Assembly (NCBI GenBank): GCA_947044365.1
Contig: OX345648.1
Coordinates: 3,600,096 to 3,664,095, forward strand
Origin: Petrosia ficiformis
Lineage: Eukaryota; Porifera; Demospongiae; Haplosclerida; Petrosiidae
Length of the DNA: 64,000 nt
Direction of reading: 5' to 3'
Below the pieces are notes generated by a model. It saw only the letters and a list, made by a program, of their open reading frames with translations. It ran no database searches and was not told where the DNA came from. Both the position numbers and the translations under genes were made by a program. Below are positions 37,101 through 47,109 of the stretch, piece after piece. The stretch's first letter is position 1, and every line of letters begins with the position of its first letter.

Positions 37101-38385
37101 CAACCCAGCCCCTCCTACAACAGGTAATTGACAAGCCTCATATTTTCTAAGACTTGAAAGTGCTGGAATATTAGGAATGTTATTAATATTTTCTTGAACT
37201 TTTGTTTCTTTTAATGTCACTTGAGTAATTTTTTCATTGTCTGCACTGTTTCCTCTATTCTTGAATACTGCTGCAATACCACTGCCTGGATATAAAGTTG
37301 TATCATCACTGCAGAGAATGCCACCTTTTCCTTCAGACACTATTGAGCTTACTACTTCAAATGTTCCAAAGGATTTAGAATTAAAATAGCATAGCCAAAA
37401 TACATGTTATAAATATTGACCTGTCTTATTGTTACATTGTTACAGAGATTAAACATTAGTACTGCTCTTTGTTTATATAGAAGTTGAGGATGAGTATTAT
37501 TGAAACTTCTAACAGCTGTGCTTGGAATTATTCCTCCACAACCCTCAAAATGAACATTTGCCAATAATAAATTGGTGATGTTTATGAAACCAAACCCAGA
37601 ACCAGGACTACTAACAGGAACACAACGTATAGTGGAGTTTTGCTTTGCACCCTGAATAGTAAGATTGTTGATATTCTGTACAATGCAATATCCATCAATT
37701 TGATATAATTCATAAGATGACAAATTGAGCCTTAGTACCAAATTGTTTATTATTTGTGTTGAAGAATTACCGCAAAGCATTTCCTTCAATTGATTAGTAT
37801 TAGATATGATGACATAACTTGACACTGTTGCTTGTGCTTCCGTGAGCGTAAATAGAACCAGTGTTATAAACCATACACTAAATGATCATTAACATTTGAG
37901 ATAATAATAAATATGTAGATATGATTAATTGGATCTATATTCAACTTTAATTTCCAATATAGTTATTTTTAGCTTTCAGTATGTAAAAGTAATGTATACA
38001 TTATGAAAATTTTGATGATTATTATGTACAATAAATTATATTTATAGTAAAATTGGCAGTTCTCTATCTCATTTGCAAAACAGCCTGAGGCAAAGCCGAT
38101 ATATAACTATACACACTTTACATTGCCATTTTGAATGTTGTAACATCAGTAAATAAAGTTAATCTGGATTATTTGTGGTTTGACATACCCTTTTTGTGCA
38201 TATACTGAAATGTTTTTTTATGATTATAAAAGGCTAACTTTAATGTTCCCATTCATTTCCCACTAGCTATCATAATTTCTCATATATACACTCATTATCC
38301 AGATTTGATATATTAATTTATTGATCACACATGCATGATAAACAACTAATACAACATACCTAAGCATTGTAGACTCTTCTTTCAT
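34174..38385 (-). pseudogene. Beta-helix/multi-pass membrane family, copy 2 (recently broken)
   Basis: Very close to the intact copy at 49942-54172 through both exons (exon 1 at 38385-38360, exon 2 from 37877). Three small lesions break it: a one-base deletion in an A-run near 37370, a one-base insertion near 35556 (AGCAAATG versus AGCAATG), and a small deletion near 34255 that replaces the acidic tail with YRETYTRRR and an early stop. Everything else, including splice sites, signal sequence and all membrane segments, is kept, so loss is recent or some lesions are sequencing errors. Confidence 0.75.
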
Positions 38386-39422
38386 TACCACTTCAAAGCT
38401 GACTGTTTAATACTTGTATATGATAATGTGTCATGATTTGTAGCTATTTTATGAATGTATATCATATAAAAATGAAATACATTTTTCATTTTAAAAGTCA
38501 ACACTAACTTACTTTAAGATAACTTAGTCAGCTAACTTTGACAACTTTAGATGCTTATTTGTCTGACAAGGTACACATGATAACATACCAGTATACAGCT
38601 AGCATTTTCATTAAAAAAGTGTTTGGACTCTGAAGGCTGATCAGCTTGAAAATGGGGAAATAAACATTATATAACCACTTATCAATCAACACAACTTCTA
38701 TAATGAATAATTACATATTGTATCTATTCGTATATATAGACTCTTCTCCTACTTTCACTTCCAATTATATTAGTTCTTTCAATTCTGTTTGATTCTTCAG
38801 TCCACACTAGGCAAATTATAAATACTATTGTAGCTACTCTTGTCCAATGTACCAAACAGCTAACATCAAAGTGGATTATTCATACTATTGTTTAAAGTGT
38901 AGAGCCAATTATACACAAAAATATACAATGCAATATTGTATATAGTATTATATTGTCAATTTATAATACTGAGGTGAGTCAGTAACACTATATTACATTT
39001 CATTGGGCAGTTGCTGCACAAATAGCTATGTCATGTCCATGTTTTCTACAGAAACTCTAATAGTAGCTATGTCTGTAAATTTACACGACTAGGAATATTG
39101 GTTTATTAGAGCTTATTTGTGAGCAGAGGTTTTGATAAGTTTTGAAGCTTGGGCCAAATTGGCTCAAAAATGGTTAGTGTGTGTGCCATTAAGAATACAT
39201 CTTAAGCCAATTAACTAAGAGTTAATGCTGTTACTGACAATATAATCATAATTAACTGCGCCACTGGCCCAAAGAGAGAACTGTGCAGTGCCAAATAAGA
39301 AGCTCTTTGAGCCAATGGTGCGCCACATGATCTTATGAAAAACACTGTTTGTGAGGTGGAAACATTATTAGTTATAGCTCGAATGTTGGTGAATGTGACG
39401 CTTTTCAAAACTTATATATATA
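38386..39422. other. 5' flank of copy 2, duplicated at 54.17-55.27 kb
   Basis: Most of this kilobase recurs upstream of copy 3 with small differences. The intact-site sequence TACTTGTATATGATAATGTG (38411) shows where copy 3 received a 330-base insertion. No coding exon seen upstream of the 26-base first exon. Confidence 0.6.
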
Positions 39423-39527
39423 TATAGTATGATGGTGACATCACCTCTTTGATGTGCTGAGTTCTATATATTGTATATAGACCTTCCATGTGCACACTTT
39501 GTGGGAGATGTCACCATCATACAATAT
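39423..39527. repeat. Short foldback with TATGATGGTGACATC arms
   Basis: TATGATGGTGACATC near 39428 and GATGTCACCATCATA near 39508 are exact complements, about 100 bases apart. It sits directly before the larger TIR element. Confidence 0.6.
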
Positions 39528-39536
39528 ATTGTATAT

Positions 39537-40249
39537 AGTATGCTAACAGGTCCTATATACTGCCTATAGGACCCTCGTTTTGTGTCCTCGAATGTGATAT
39601 AGCCCTTGCAGGCTCAGACTATATCACATCCTAGGACACAAAACTCAGGTCCTATTTCAGAGAGTACGGTAGTACTCTCTGTGTAGGGATGGCCCAGAAA
39701 AAAATGGCCACCCATGCGCAAGTTGTAAGCTGAAATCTCTGCTAATATATACAGTTAAGTTAAAATATACATAAAGCTTATAATACTGAGTAATTTTATG
39801 ACTAAAAATACTTTTAGATGTCCAGAGATCTTTGTTAATGTAGAGATCCGGCGAGTAGCAAAACTGGCAAAATCATTCACTATTCGGCCTCTTCAAAAGT
39901 TTCATAAAATGAATAGTCTAAATAGATTTCTACATTTCTGGAGCTATTAAAGTAGTTGTAGCACAAATACAAATATATTTTAAGTTAAATTAAGGGGAAC
40001 AAACTTCGTACTGTTCTGTTTCTTGACCTAGACAACGAATACTTTCAGCCACTACAGCAACCTACTTATGATAGCACGCCATTTTTAATAAATCACACCC
40101 TCTAAAACACACCTATTCAATTATGGATATGAGATGAAAACAGATAAGTTGTATATATATTTTTTTGATATATATCCCTACATACTTTTCATTTTTTAAA
40201 ATGTTTTTCATTATTCTTGTTTTGTATATAGGACCTGTTAGCATACTAT
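39537..40249. mobile_element. TIR element of about 710 bases with nested hairpins
   Basis: AGTATGCTAACAGGTCCTAT at 39538 is mirrored by ATAGGACCTGTTAGCATACT ending near 40249, giving terminal inverted repeats of about 24 bases. Inside are a second inverted pair (GTGATATAG / CTATATCAC near 39593 and 39629) and a family-2 MITE (39660-40225) starting GTACTCTCTGTGTAGGGATG. It is absent at the matching position of the duplicate near 55270. No transposase seen; this looks like a composite non-autonomous transposon. Confidence 0.7.
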
Positions 40250-40299
40250 ATATATTACATATAATTATAATTATATATATATATAATTATATTTGTTTT

Positions 40300-41015
40300 G
40301 AAAGGTGTCACAGCAATTAACATTCACCATCATTTGAGCTATAACTAATAATGTATATATAAACCATAATTATCATGATATATTAATTTTCTTTGATGTT
40401 AGCTGTTCTATAAACACTCGTTTTGTATAGCCAGACAAATTTCACACACGGCTTTCATTTGTTTATATGCTATTTTTCGGGATTCACACTATTGCATCCC
40501 TCAGAATCTAAAGAATTTAATAAATAATAATCTTGTTAATAATATTGTGGGATACGTTTCTATTATAGATTTCCTGTATCATTTGTTTCTATACAGTTTT
40601 GAAATTATACATCAGGACAGACTGGTCTGGTCATGACTACTTTCTGATAGTTCATTGAATATCTCTATAATTAAGGTATGATAATAGTCATACAGAATGT
40701 AATACTGTATATCCAAAGTACATGAGTGTGTTGTATCGTATATGTCCTGTTACATGTACAGACTATTGAACATGAAATAAACATGCAGGAAAACATTTAA
40801 AATAGGTTGCTTCCATGGTAACCACTAACCAGGCATGGCTCCTTGGTCCTCGTACGACTGCTTGACAGGAAAGACCTTGAGGACAGGAAGTAGATGTAGG
40901 TATACTATATTATCTCTTATAAAGAGTATCAGATATTAGTAAAACAAATTCCAGAAGAAGAGAGAAGGCAGTGCCTCAAAAGTGGAGAAAGAAAGCGACT
41001 AACTTATACGCTACC
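40300..41015. other. Duplicated flank with gag-like remnant, matches 56860-57500
   Basis: CATCAGGACAGACTGGTC-type sequence and GAGTGTGTTGTATC recur near 57085 and 57206. The end of the block (GAGAGAAGGCAGTGCCTCAA, 40961) occurs also near 56610 and 57445. The latter two belong to fragments that translate to a retrotransposon-like zinc-knuckle region. Confidence 0.5.
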
Positions 41016-41045
41016 CCCTTAAAAAAAGGAGTGCCCATCAAACTG

Positions 41046-41222
41046 GGACTATTTGGTGGTTTAGTAGTTGGAGCTTGAGCCTCCTGATTGAAAGATTGGT
41101 GGTTTGAGTCCAGCTGTGGTCATGTTGTTTCCTGGAAAGAGAGTGTCTGTCTTTCTGTGGATTTCACTGCTAATACAACACCGTTAGGAGGGTTTCTTCC
41201 AATAAAACATCTCTATAGAAAA
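41046..41222 (+). mobile_element. tRNA-derived SINE
   Basis: The 5' part resembles a tRNA gene: an A-box-like TGGTTTAGTAGTTGG at about 41056-41070 and a B-box GGTTTGAGTCC at 41101-41111, the normal spacing for RNA polymerase III promoters. The tRNA-unrelated body follows and ends near AATAAAACATCTC. It is not a functional tRNA, as no cloverleaf or CCA-like end is seen. It lies exactly where the class C GPCR relic breaks off. Confidence 0.65.
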
Positions 41223-42745
41223 AGAAAAGATAACAATCTTGCCATAATTTACCAGTTTTGCCAAAATTTGTAAATACATGATATATTCGAACCAGTCTCA
41301 TTAGTACAGTGGCAGTAATCAAATTCACACCATTTTGTGATGACCAATATTCATGGAAACACAGTGCAGTGTAAGTTGTTGTATCAAGCTGGGGAATTCA
41401 AATATACTTGCAAACAAAAGCTGATAACATCCTAAAAAGATCAATAAGCTTAGAAATGGGGGTCACAGCATGTACTTGAGGTGTACTATGAAGACCTAAC
41501 ATTAGTAATGTAACAAAAACAAACAACAAAGTGGTTGAAGTATAATATATGTATATAGAATATACTGTGTTTAGCAAATTATAACATATAACAAAATCAT
41601 CTGTTGGAATACTTTCTTCTAAAATATTCCACAGAGAGAGATTGTTTTGTAATCCATCATATTCTCCAATTTTAACCATACTGCTATTCCTTATATGGAA
41701 TATAGCAACAGGTGTCACTGTTTCACAATTATCAGTAAAACTAATATCAGCTACTGTACCAGCAAATGATACATTCTTTAAATGATCTTCAATAATATCA
41801 GTGATTTCTATATTGTTGTATTCATAATCTTGTAATGATATATGTTTGTCTTCAAATTCTGGAAGAGAACTGTTACTAGCTAGAGCTAATGACCAAACTT
41901 CATCATGCATTGGATTTGCAAAAGGATTGTTAACAAAAGTAAACTCCGATAAATATTGTTGAAACTATGACCAGAAACTAGAACATCATCAAGATCTCTT
42001 CCCTGTAGAGGTATGTGTAATAAGGTAACATTTTCTAGAGCTGGAAGGAGTATCTCTAAATCACAAACAGCATTATTGATAAACTCTTGAAAGGTACGAG
42101 AATAGAAAACCCACACATATCCAGGCCAGACAAGATTCCTTTTGGCTGCTTCACATATTAAACACACTGCTTCAGGCATAGCCATTGAGGCAAATATAAT
42201 TCGAGCACCATTATATCTAATGCTGACAGAGCTACCTACACCAACAGCTTGGTCTGCAAGAAGTGTAGCTAATGTTCGATGTGATTTCTTTCCTAAATGT
42301 GTTAGCAGTTGTTCGAAAGAGCACAACATTTCCATCATAAACTTGAGCTACTCTTGTCCAACTGAATCTCTTCATAAGTGCTATGGCGGTAGTACGGAAG
42401 ACAGCTGATTAAGGTGAAACATGCCATAAGTGTCAGTACATTTCTTTATATCTAAATGTTTCTGAGATTGACATTGCCATTTGTAAAAGATCAACACCTT
42501 CTCTTCCAGCTAATATATAGAAATATACTAGCAGTAACAGTAGAACAAGCTAATCCAATGACAGCTTTAGCATTTGTAGCATTAGGTTCCCCTTACCAGC
42601 AAAGTTAGTCAAAGCATTATTTAATAATGTCGGATGGCAAGTATTATTGATCTCTTTGACAGCTAATCCTGCTGCTGGTAGTATAACTCTAAACCTCTAT
42701 CCCAACCTGAATCATCTCTTGGATATCAGGATATACAAGGACTGG
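41223..42745 (-). pseudogene. Class C GPCR (GABA-B-like), ligand-binding domain and first helices, decayed
   Basis: Minus-strand segments in order: ILPAAGLAVKEINNTCHPTL, AVIGLACSTVTASI, FRTTAIALMKRFSWTRVAQV, ARIIFASMAMPEAVCLICEA, LVWPGYVWVFYS, MHDEVWSLALASNSS, VSFAGTVADISFTDNCETV, then a helix LLFVFVTLLMLGLHSTPQV and RLVRIYHVFTNFG. This is the Venus-flytrap ligand-binding domain followed by the first helices of a GABA-B-like receptor. Frames shift near 42600, 42410 and 41950, and the remainder of the seven-helix domain is missing, cut at the SINE. A complementary relic with the middle helices lies at 58877-59480. Confidence 0.7.
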
Positions 42746-42829
42746 TAAAGACTGTTTCTCATTAGATCCCCTTGTAGATCCAATAATTAATAAGCAGATA
42801 AGAAATCTAGAGAATAATAATGTTACAAT

Positions 42830-43355
42830 TGAAATCAATAAAGCTACTCTGACAGATTGTAGGGATGTGATATTTCTTAAGGATCCATTTAAAGTTATGG
42901 ATGTAATTGGTGATTATTTATACATGGGAATTGATATGCCATTTCATGTTTCATTAAAAAGAAGCTGGGTTGGTGTCATGATGTTAAGACCATGTCATCG
43001 ATCAGAACTTGACACTGATGCTGCAAATCGCTATCCTCTTCATAATGCAGGAGCAATGGGTTGTACTAAACATGTGATGCTAGCTTACTTTGTTGTAGTA
43101 GTAAATTGACTTTATTGTTACTTGTTAGTGTACTTAATGTGTTTGTGGTATTATGGTTTTATGTATTTATTTCTATAGGCTTGTTAGAACTTGTATAATC
43201 CCACATGTTTAATTGATTTCTTGAATATTCTAGAACCTTCCTTAGTTTCTGTATATAAGTGTGTTCAGTTCAATTCAGTTCTGTATCAAGAATTGTAATT
43301 TGTTTACTAGTAAATACAATATACTTGACACAGTTGATTGACATTATATTTATAT
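42830..43355 (+). pseudogene. Fragment of the glycosyltransferase domain, interrupted by an LTR
   Basis: From GAAATCAATAAAGCT (42831) to TGCTAGCTTACTT (43088) it copies 14740-14997 of the fusion gene, including LTDCRDVIFLKDPF and GYLYM-type residues, with few changes. After a 240-base LTR-like insert it resumes at CTTGACACAGTT, then skips about 180 bases to the sequence after the fusion-gene stop. The N-terminal two thirds are absent. It marks the left edge of the duplicated locus B. Confidence 0.8.
43088..43326 (+). mobile_element. Probable solo LTR
   Basis: The insert starts TGTTGTAGTAG and ends about TAAATACA or shortly after. It is flanked by ACTT on both sides, matching the single ACTTG at the uninterrupted site in the fusion gene (14993). 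Inside are TTCTAGAACCTTC, TTCTGTATATAAG and CAGTTCAATTCAGTT, in the order of an LTR promoter and transcript start. No internal retroelement genes follow. Confidence 0.6.
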
Positions 43356-43534
43356 ATAATTAATAATTGCAATAACTTTATCCTCGATAGTCCTTGGTAT
43401 ACATAATAAGTAATGGGGGGGGGGTGTAATATTGTGCTAGAATTAATTGTTTATCTCTCCACATATCACAATAATTAGAATAAATCAAGTTTATATTAGC
43501 ATCCTTGTATGCTATTGTGAACTTGAAAATATAT

Positions 43535-43723
43535 GGAAGCAAGAGTGGGATGGTACCTTAGCAACACAGTTAAATATACCATATAGCCAAGAATAAAAGT
43601 AAAACGCAAGAAGGTAGGGTTGGTATCCTACCTTCTTTGTGTTTTACTTTTACTCTAGCTATATGGTTGTTATGTGGAAGTAGTTAGTAATTTTTTGCTA
43701 AGGTACCATCCCAATCTTGTTTC
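43535..43723. mobile_element. Foldback MITE (family 2) in locus B
   Basis: GATGGTACCTTAGCAA at 43549-43564 is mirrored by TTGCTAAGGTACCATC at 43695-43710, and the centre AGAAGGTAGG/CCTACCTTCT is also paired. Flanks match those of the 16018-16330 hairpin of locus A, but the arms differ in sequence. A run of nine G lies nearby at 43415. Confidence 0.7.
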
Positions 43724-44527
43724 TAGGGTTATGATATCCCTGCATGTATTCTCTTTCATTTTTTAATAAGTATTGTTCTACTTTACTATTGCAGTATAAC
43801 AACATGGTTACTTGTCACAATTGTGTCACAATGAATGTTGTTGCTATATAGCAGTGCAGAGAAAGAGACTAAAAGGAGATTGTGAAATAGAGAATATATT
43901 CTTAATCTTGCATTATAATTTTTAGGATTAGAAAAGCTGGGGTAGGCTTGCCAATGCCGACATTTCGATTCCCTATACGAAAGAAGATATCTTATTTTAC
44001 TAAGTACAATTTACCATATCTTACTGCATGAATTGTTAAGGAACAAATCAAACACGCTGTAGAGTGAAGGTTAATTGATTTTTTCTTGTTCCATTACAAG
44101 CAACACATTGTAGTAAATTGCAATTACAATGCAAGGTGCAGAGGTTGTACTGAAATTCACAATTGTACGAACAATGCATTATTAGTAAAGTACAAAGAAA
44201 GGGAAATATTAAACATCTTGTTAACTAGCACCATACAGAATGTCAACAAAGTACGAACTTGAGAACCACAAGGCATTATTAGTGAAGTACAAAGAAAAAG
44301 AAATATTAAACATTTTGTTAACTAGCACCATACAGAAGGTCAACACAGTACGAACTTGAGATTATTCCCTTGCAACAGTACAACTACAAAGGACGCATCA
44401 TCACTACCATATTTGGCCATTAGTCATTTGACATGGAACTGTGCAAGTATAAAGGCACCATTTCAAGCATCACACATAGGTGACACAAGTGTGTACTCAA
44501 GGTTGAACACAGAAGCAGTGACTAGAA

Positions 44528-46840
44528 ATGGCAATGCTGTTGCTTTCATTTGCTGTGATCTTGCAGTTGTTTACAATCACAGGTAAGTCAAAGAGTATAT
44601 GTGACACACATGATTTTGAGCAATGTCTTTCATTTGAAGACTTGCTGTTCAGCTTATTTGCACAGGAAGTGAATGAAATCTGGTGAGTAGGCTAAGCAAT
44701 CAAAGTATATATGCTCCATTCATTAGCTGTGCAAATAGTGAACATTGCAATGATATCGATGGCCACATGATCTTTTTCATGCATAAATCCTATTGGAGTT
44801 ATTTGGTGCTAATGCTTACTATTTAGGTTTTTTGCACCGAAAGGTTGTAGACTTCCGGTAAGAGCAGCCATTAAGATTCCTAGGTGTCACCAAACAGTCC
44901 TTTTAAAATGGCTAAATAGTGTGTGCTACAATAAGGTACCAAAACTCCAGTCTCCCAGATGCCATTACAAATAAGCACATGAAATCATGTATAATACACA
45001 TGTGTTATTTCACTGCTACAGTAACTGGAATTGGAATCTGTCCTAATGTGTATGAACTTGAGGCTTGTGAACAAGCAGTAGCTCAGAAGAAACAAGAACT
45101 ACTTTATGCACGAACCACAGTTGTCAATATCAGTCGAGTTGATATTGATATGGGGAGTTCTTGGCAGTATACTAATTCAACATACAATCCTTCAGTAGTT
45201 GTTGTGAAGGTTGAGAATCACTTGGGTGAGAATCAATATTCTATGTATGCAAGTGTTTCTGATTGTTTGAAGAAAGTAGTGATACCAAGTTGAAGTCTTT
45301 TAGTATGTGGTATAGGCTTTGCAACATGTACATCAACCCAAACCTCAGTCCAGCTAAAAACAGATTCGGTTAAGTCAGGGCCTAAAATTTGCATATGGCA
45401 AGTAACCTAATTAATTATTCAACAGTATTTATCAGAATTGCATAATTTTAGGGCCTACTTCCAGTTGAAAAGGTTCCAAATGATACGTTACTGCCCAAAA
45501 TAAGGATATGGATACTGGATAGTATAGTAATTTAATATACTAACACTTGAATTATATTATATATGATATATTGTGTGTATTACTATATTGTAATTGAGAT
45601 TGTAGCATGGTAGCACTAAACATCAAAGGGCCAACACACAGCATGTAGCATAACCACAGCAACCCTGATGATTAGTTAGCTACTATTTTATTTTCTATGT
45701 ACAAACCTACATGCTTATAATTTACTTGCATCAAATTATTACTGTAGATGTAGGATGTGCTACATGCACAGAAAAGTTAACAGAGATTCAGAAAGTCATA
45801 AATCAGTTCATGGATCTTAAAACAGATGAAACAACTACCACTCAGCAATGTCCAACTAGTGACGATATACAAAACTGTCAAAACATCTTTGAAGGACTAA
45901 CTGAGGAGCTACTTCACGTAAGGAATGCATCAATTTCTGTCCAAAATGTTAGTGTTGAGATGGGAAGAACATGGCAGTATCGGCAATCAGTATTCAACCA
46001 GAGTTATATATACCACAGTGGAGATTGTCAATAAAGGTGTGAAACAAGAAATGTATCTTGCAACTATACACTATATTAGATTAATTATACACACAAACGC
46101 AATTCAAAACTGATAAATATAAAAATGGTCATTACTCCTGACCACTAAGCTTTCAAACACTCATCTTGCCTTTAGCTTATGACAGCTTGATCCATTCCCA
46201 CAATGTTTATAGTTAGCAATGCAGAGTTAGGTAATTAAGTGCACACTAGCCGAATGAAATATTAATTGTAAATTGATTACAATATAGTATAGAAAGGTAC
46301 AAATTACATGGATTACACCTTTATGATTAGCTCAGTACTGCAACATACATGCACACCCTTAATGTATGTACAACCACTGAAATCTACTGATGGTGTCACT
46401 CATTTATTTGGGAGGGAAAACGTATACAATAATCCATGATACTTATTTATCTCTATTTTTGTTCAGGTAATGCATGTAAAAGATGTGCAGAAGGAATGAA
46501 AAGTCTGCTTGAGAAGTTGCAAATGGCTAAATATCAGCGTCCAGCTACGAATACAATAGATGTTAGTACCACCTTTCAGTATCAGCCAACATCATGCAGT
46601 GATGTTAGTAACTTCAATCCTAAAAGTCCCTCTGGCTATTACTGGCTCCGTTCCAAGAATGGAAATGTGACTCAGGTGCATTGCTTGTTTGGTGAACCTA
46701 CTGAAAGTAATCCTGCAATGTCCTGCAAAGAGATAAAGGAGCAGTACCCAACTAGTCACTCAAGCTATTACTGGCTTCGTAATCCTGAAGGAAAAGCAGT
46801 ACAAGCTTTCTGTGATATAGGAACTAATAAGAAGGAATAG
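44528..46840 (+). CDS. Secreted cysteine-rich protein with fibrinogen-like motifs (locus B; one frameshift)
   Basis: Four exons: 44528-44582, 45022-45225, 45748-46036 and 46467-46840, with consistent GT/AG borders and phase. Exon 1 is a signal peptide (MAMLLLSFAVILQLFTIT). Exons 2 and 3 each hold a helical module of the form C(E)xAxxxKxELLYARTTVVN...VDIDMGSSW, seen again as ELLHVRNASISV...VEMGRTW, so the gene has an internal duplication. Exon 4 starts CKRCAEGM and has two units of the fibrinogen C-domain start: SCSDVSNF...GYYWLRSKNG and SCKEIKEQ...YYWLRNPEG, each followed by a late Cys. The rest of a fibrinogen domain is absent. Exon 3 has a four-base insertion near 46004 in a TA run compared with the locus A remnant; it shifts the frame and leads to a stop at 46032. 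Probably extracellular; role unknown. Confidence 0.65.
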
Positions 46841-46932
46841 TTGTGCATTCCTCTTTGAACACACACAATTCACATTTGTGCAGTTTGTACATGTGTAGTA
46901 CTAAAGTATGAAAGTTTATACTAAATGTTTTC

Positions 46933-46983
46933 ATAAATATGTGATGTGTTTGTGAATAATTCACAAACACATCACATATTTAT
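46933..46983. repeat. Perfect palindrome, 25-base arms with 1-base loop
   Basis: ATAAATATGTGATGTGTTTG and five more bases at 46933-46957 are the exact complement of 46959-46983. The matching 3' flank in locus A (about 26780) carries only one arm-like sequence, so the palindrome arose after the duplication. It could act as a hairpin at the end of the upstream transcript. Confidence 0.8.
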
Positions 46984-47109
46984 AATTACAATGTACATTT
47001 ACATCCGTTTTTTCACAAGTACTGAACATGTTTGCGTATAAAATCAAAATGGCTTATTGAAATTGAATTTGTGTGTATAGCTACATTATAGTATACAGTT
47101 GCCAGACAG

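Noticed and set aside
41046..41222. Possible tRNA gene
   Set aside because: A- and B-box-like sequences are present, but no full cloverleaf; the non-tRNA body makes it a SINE.
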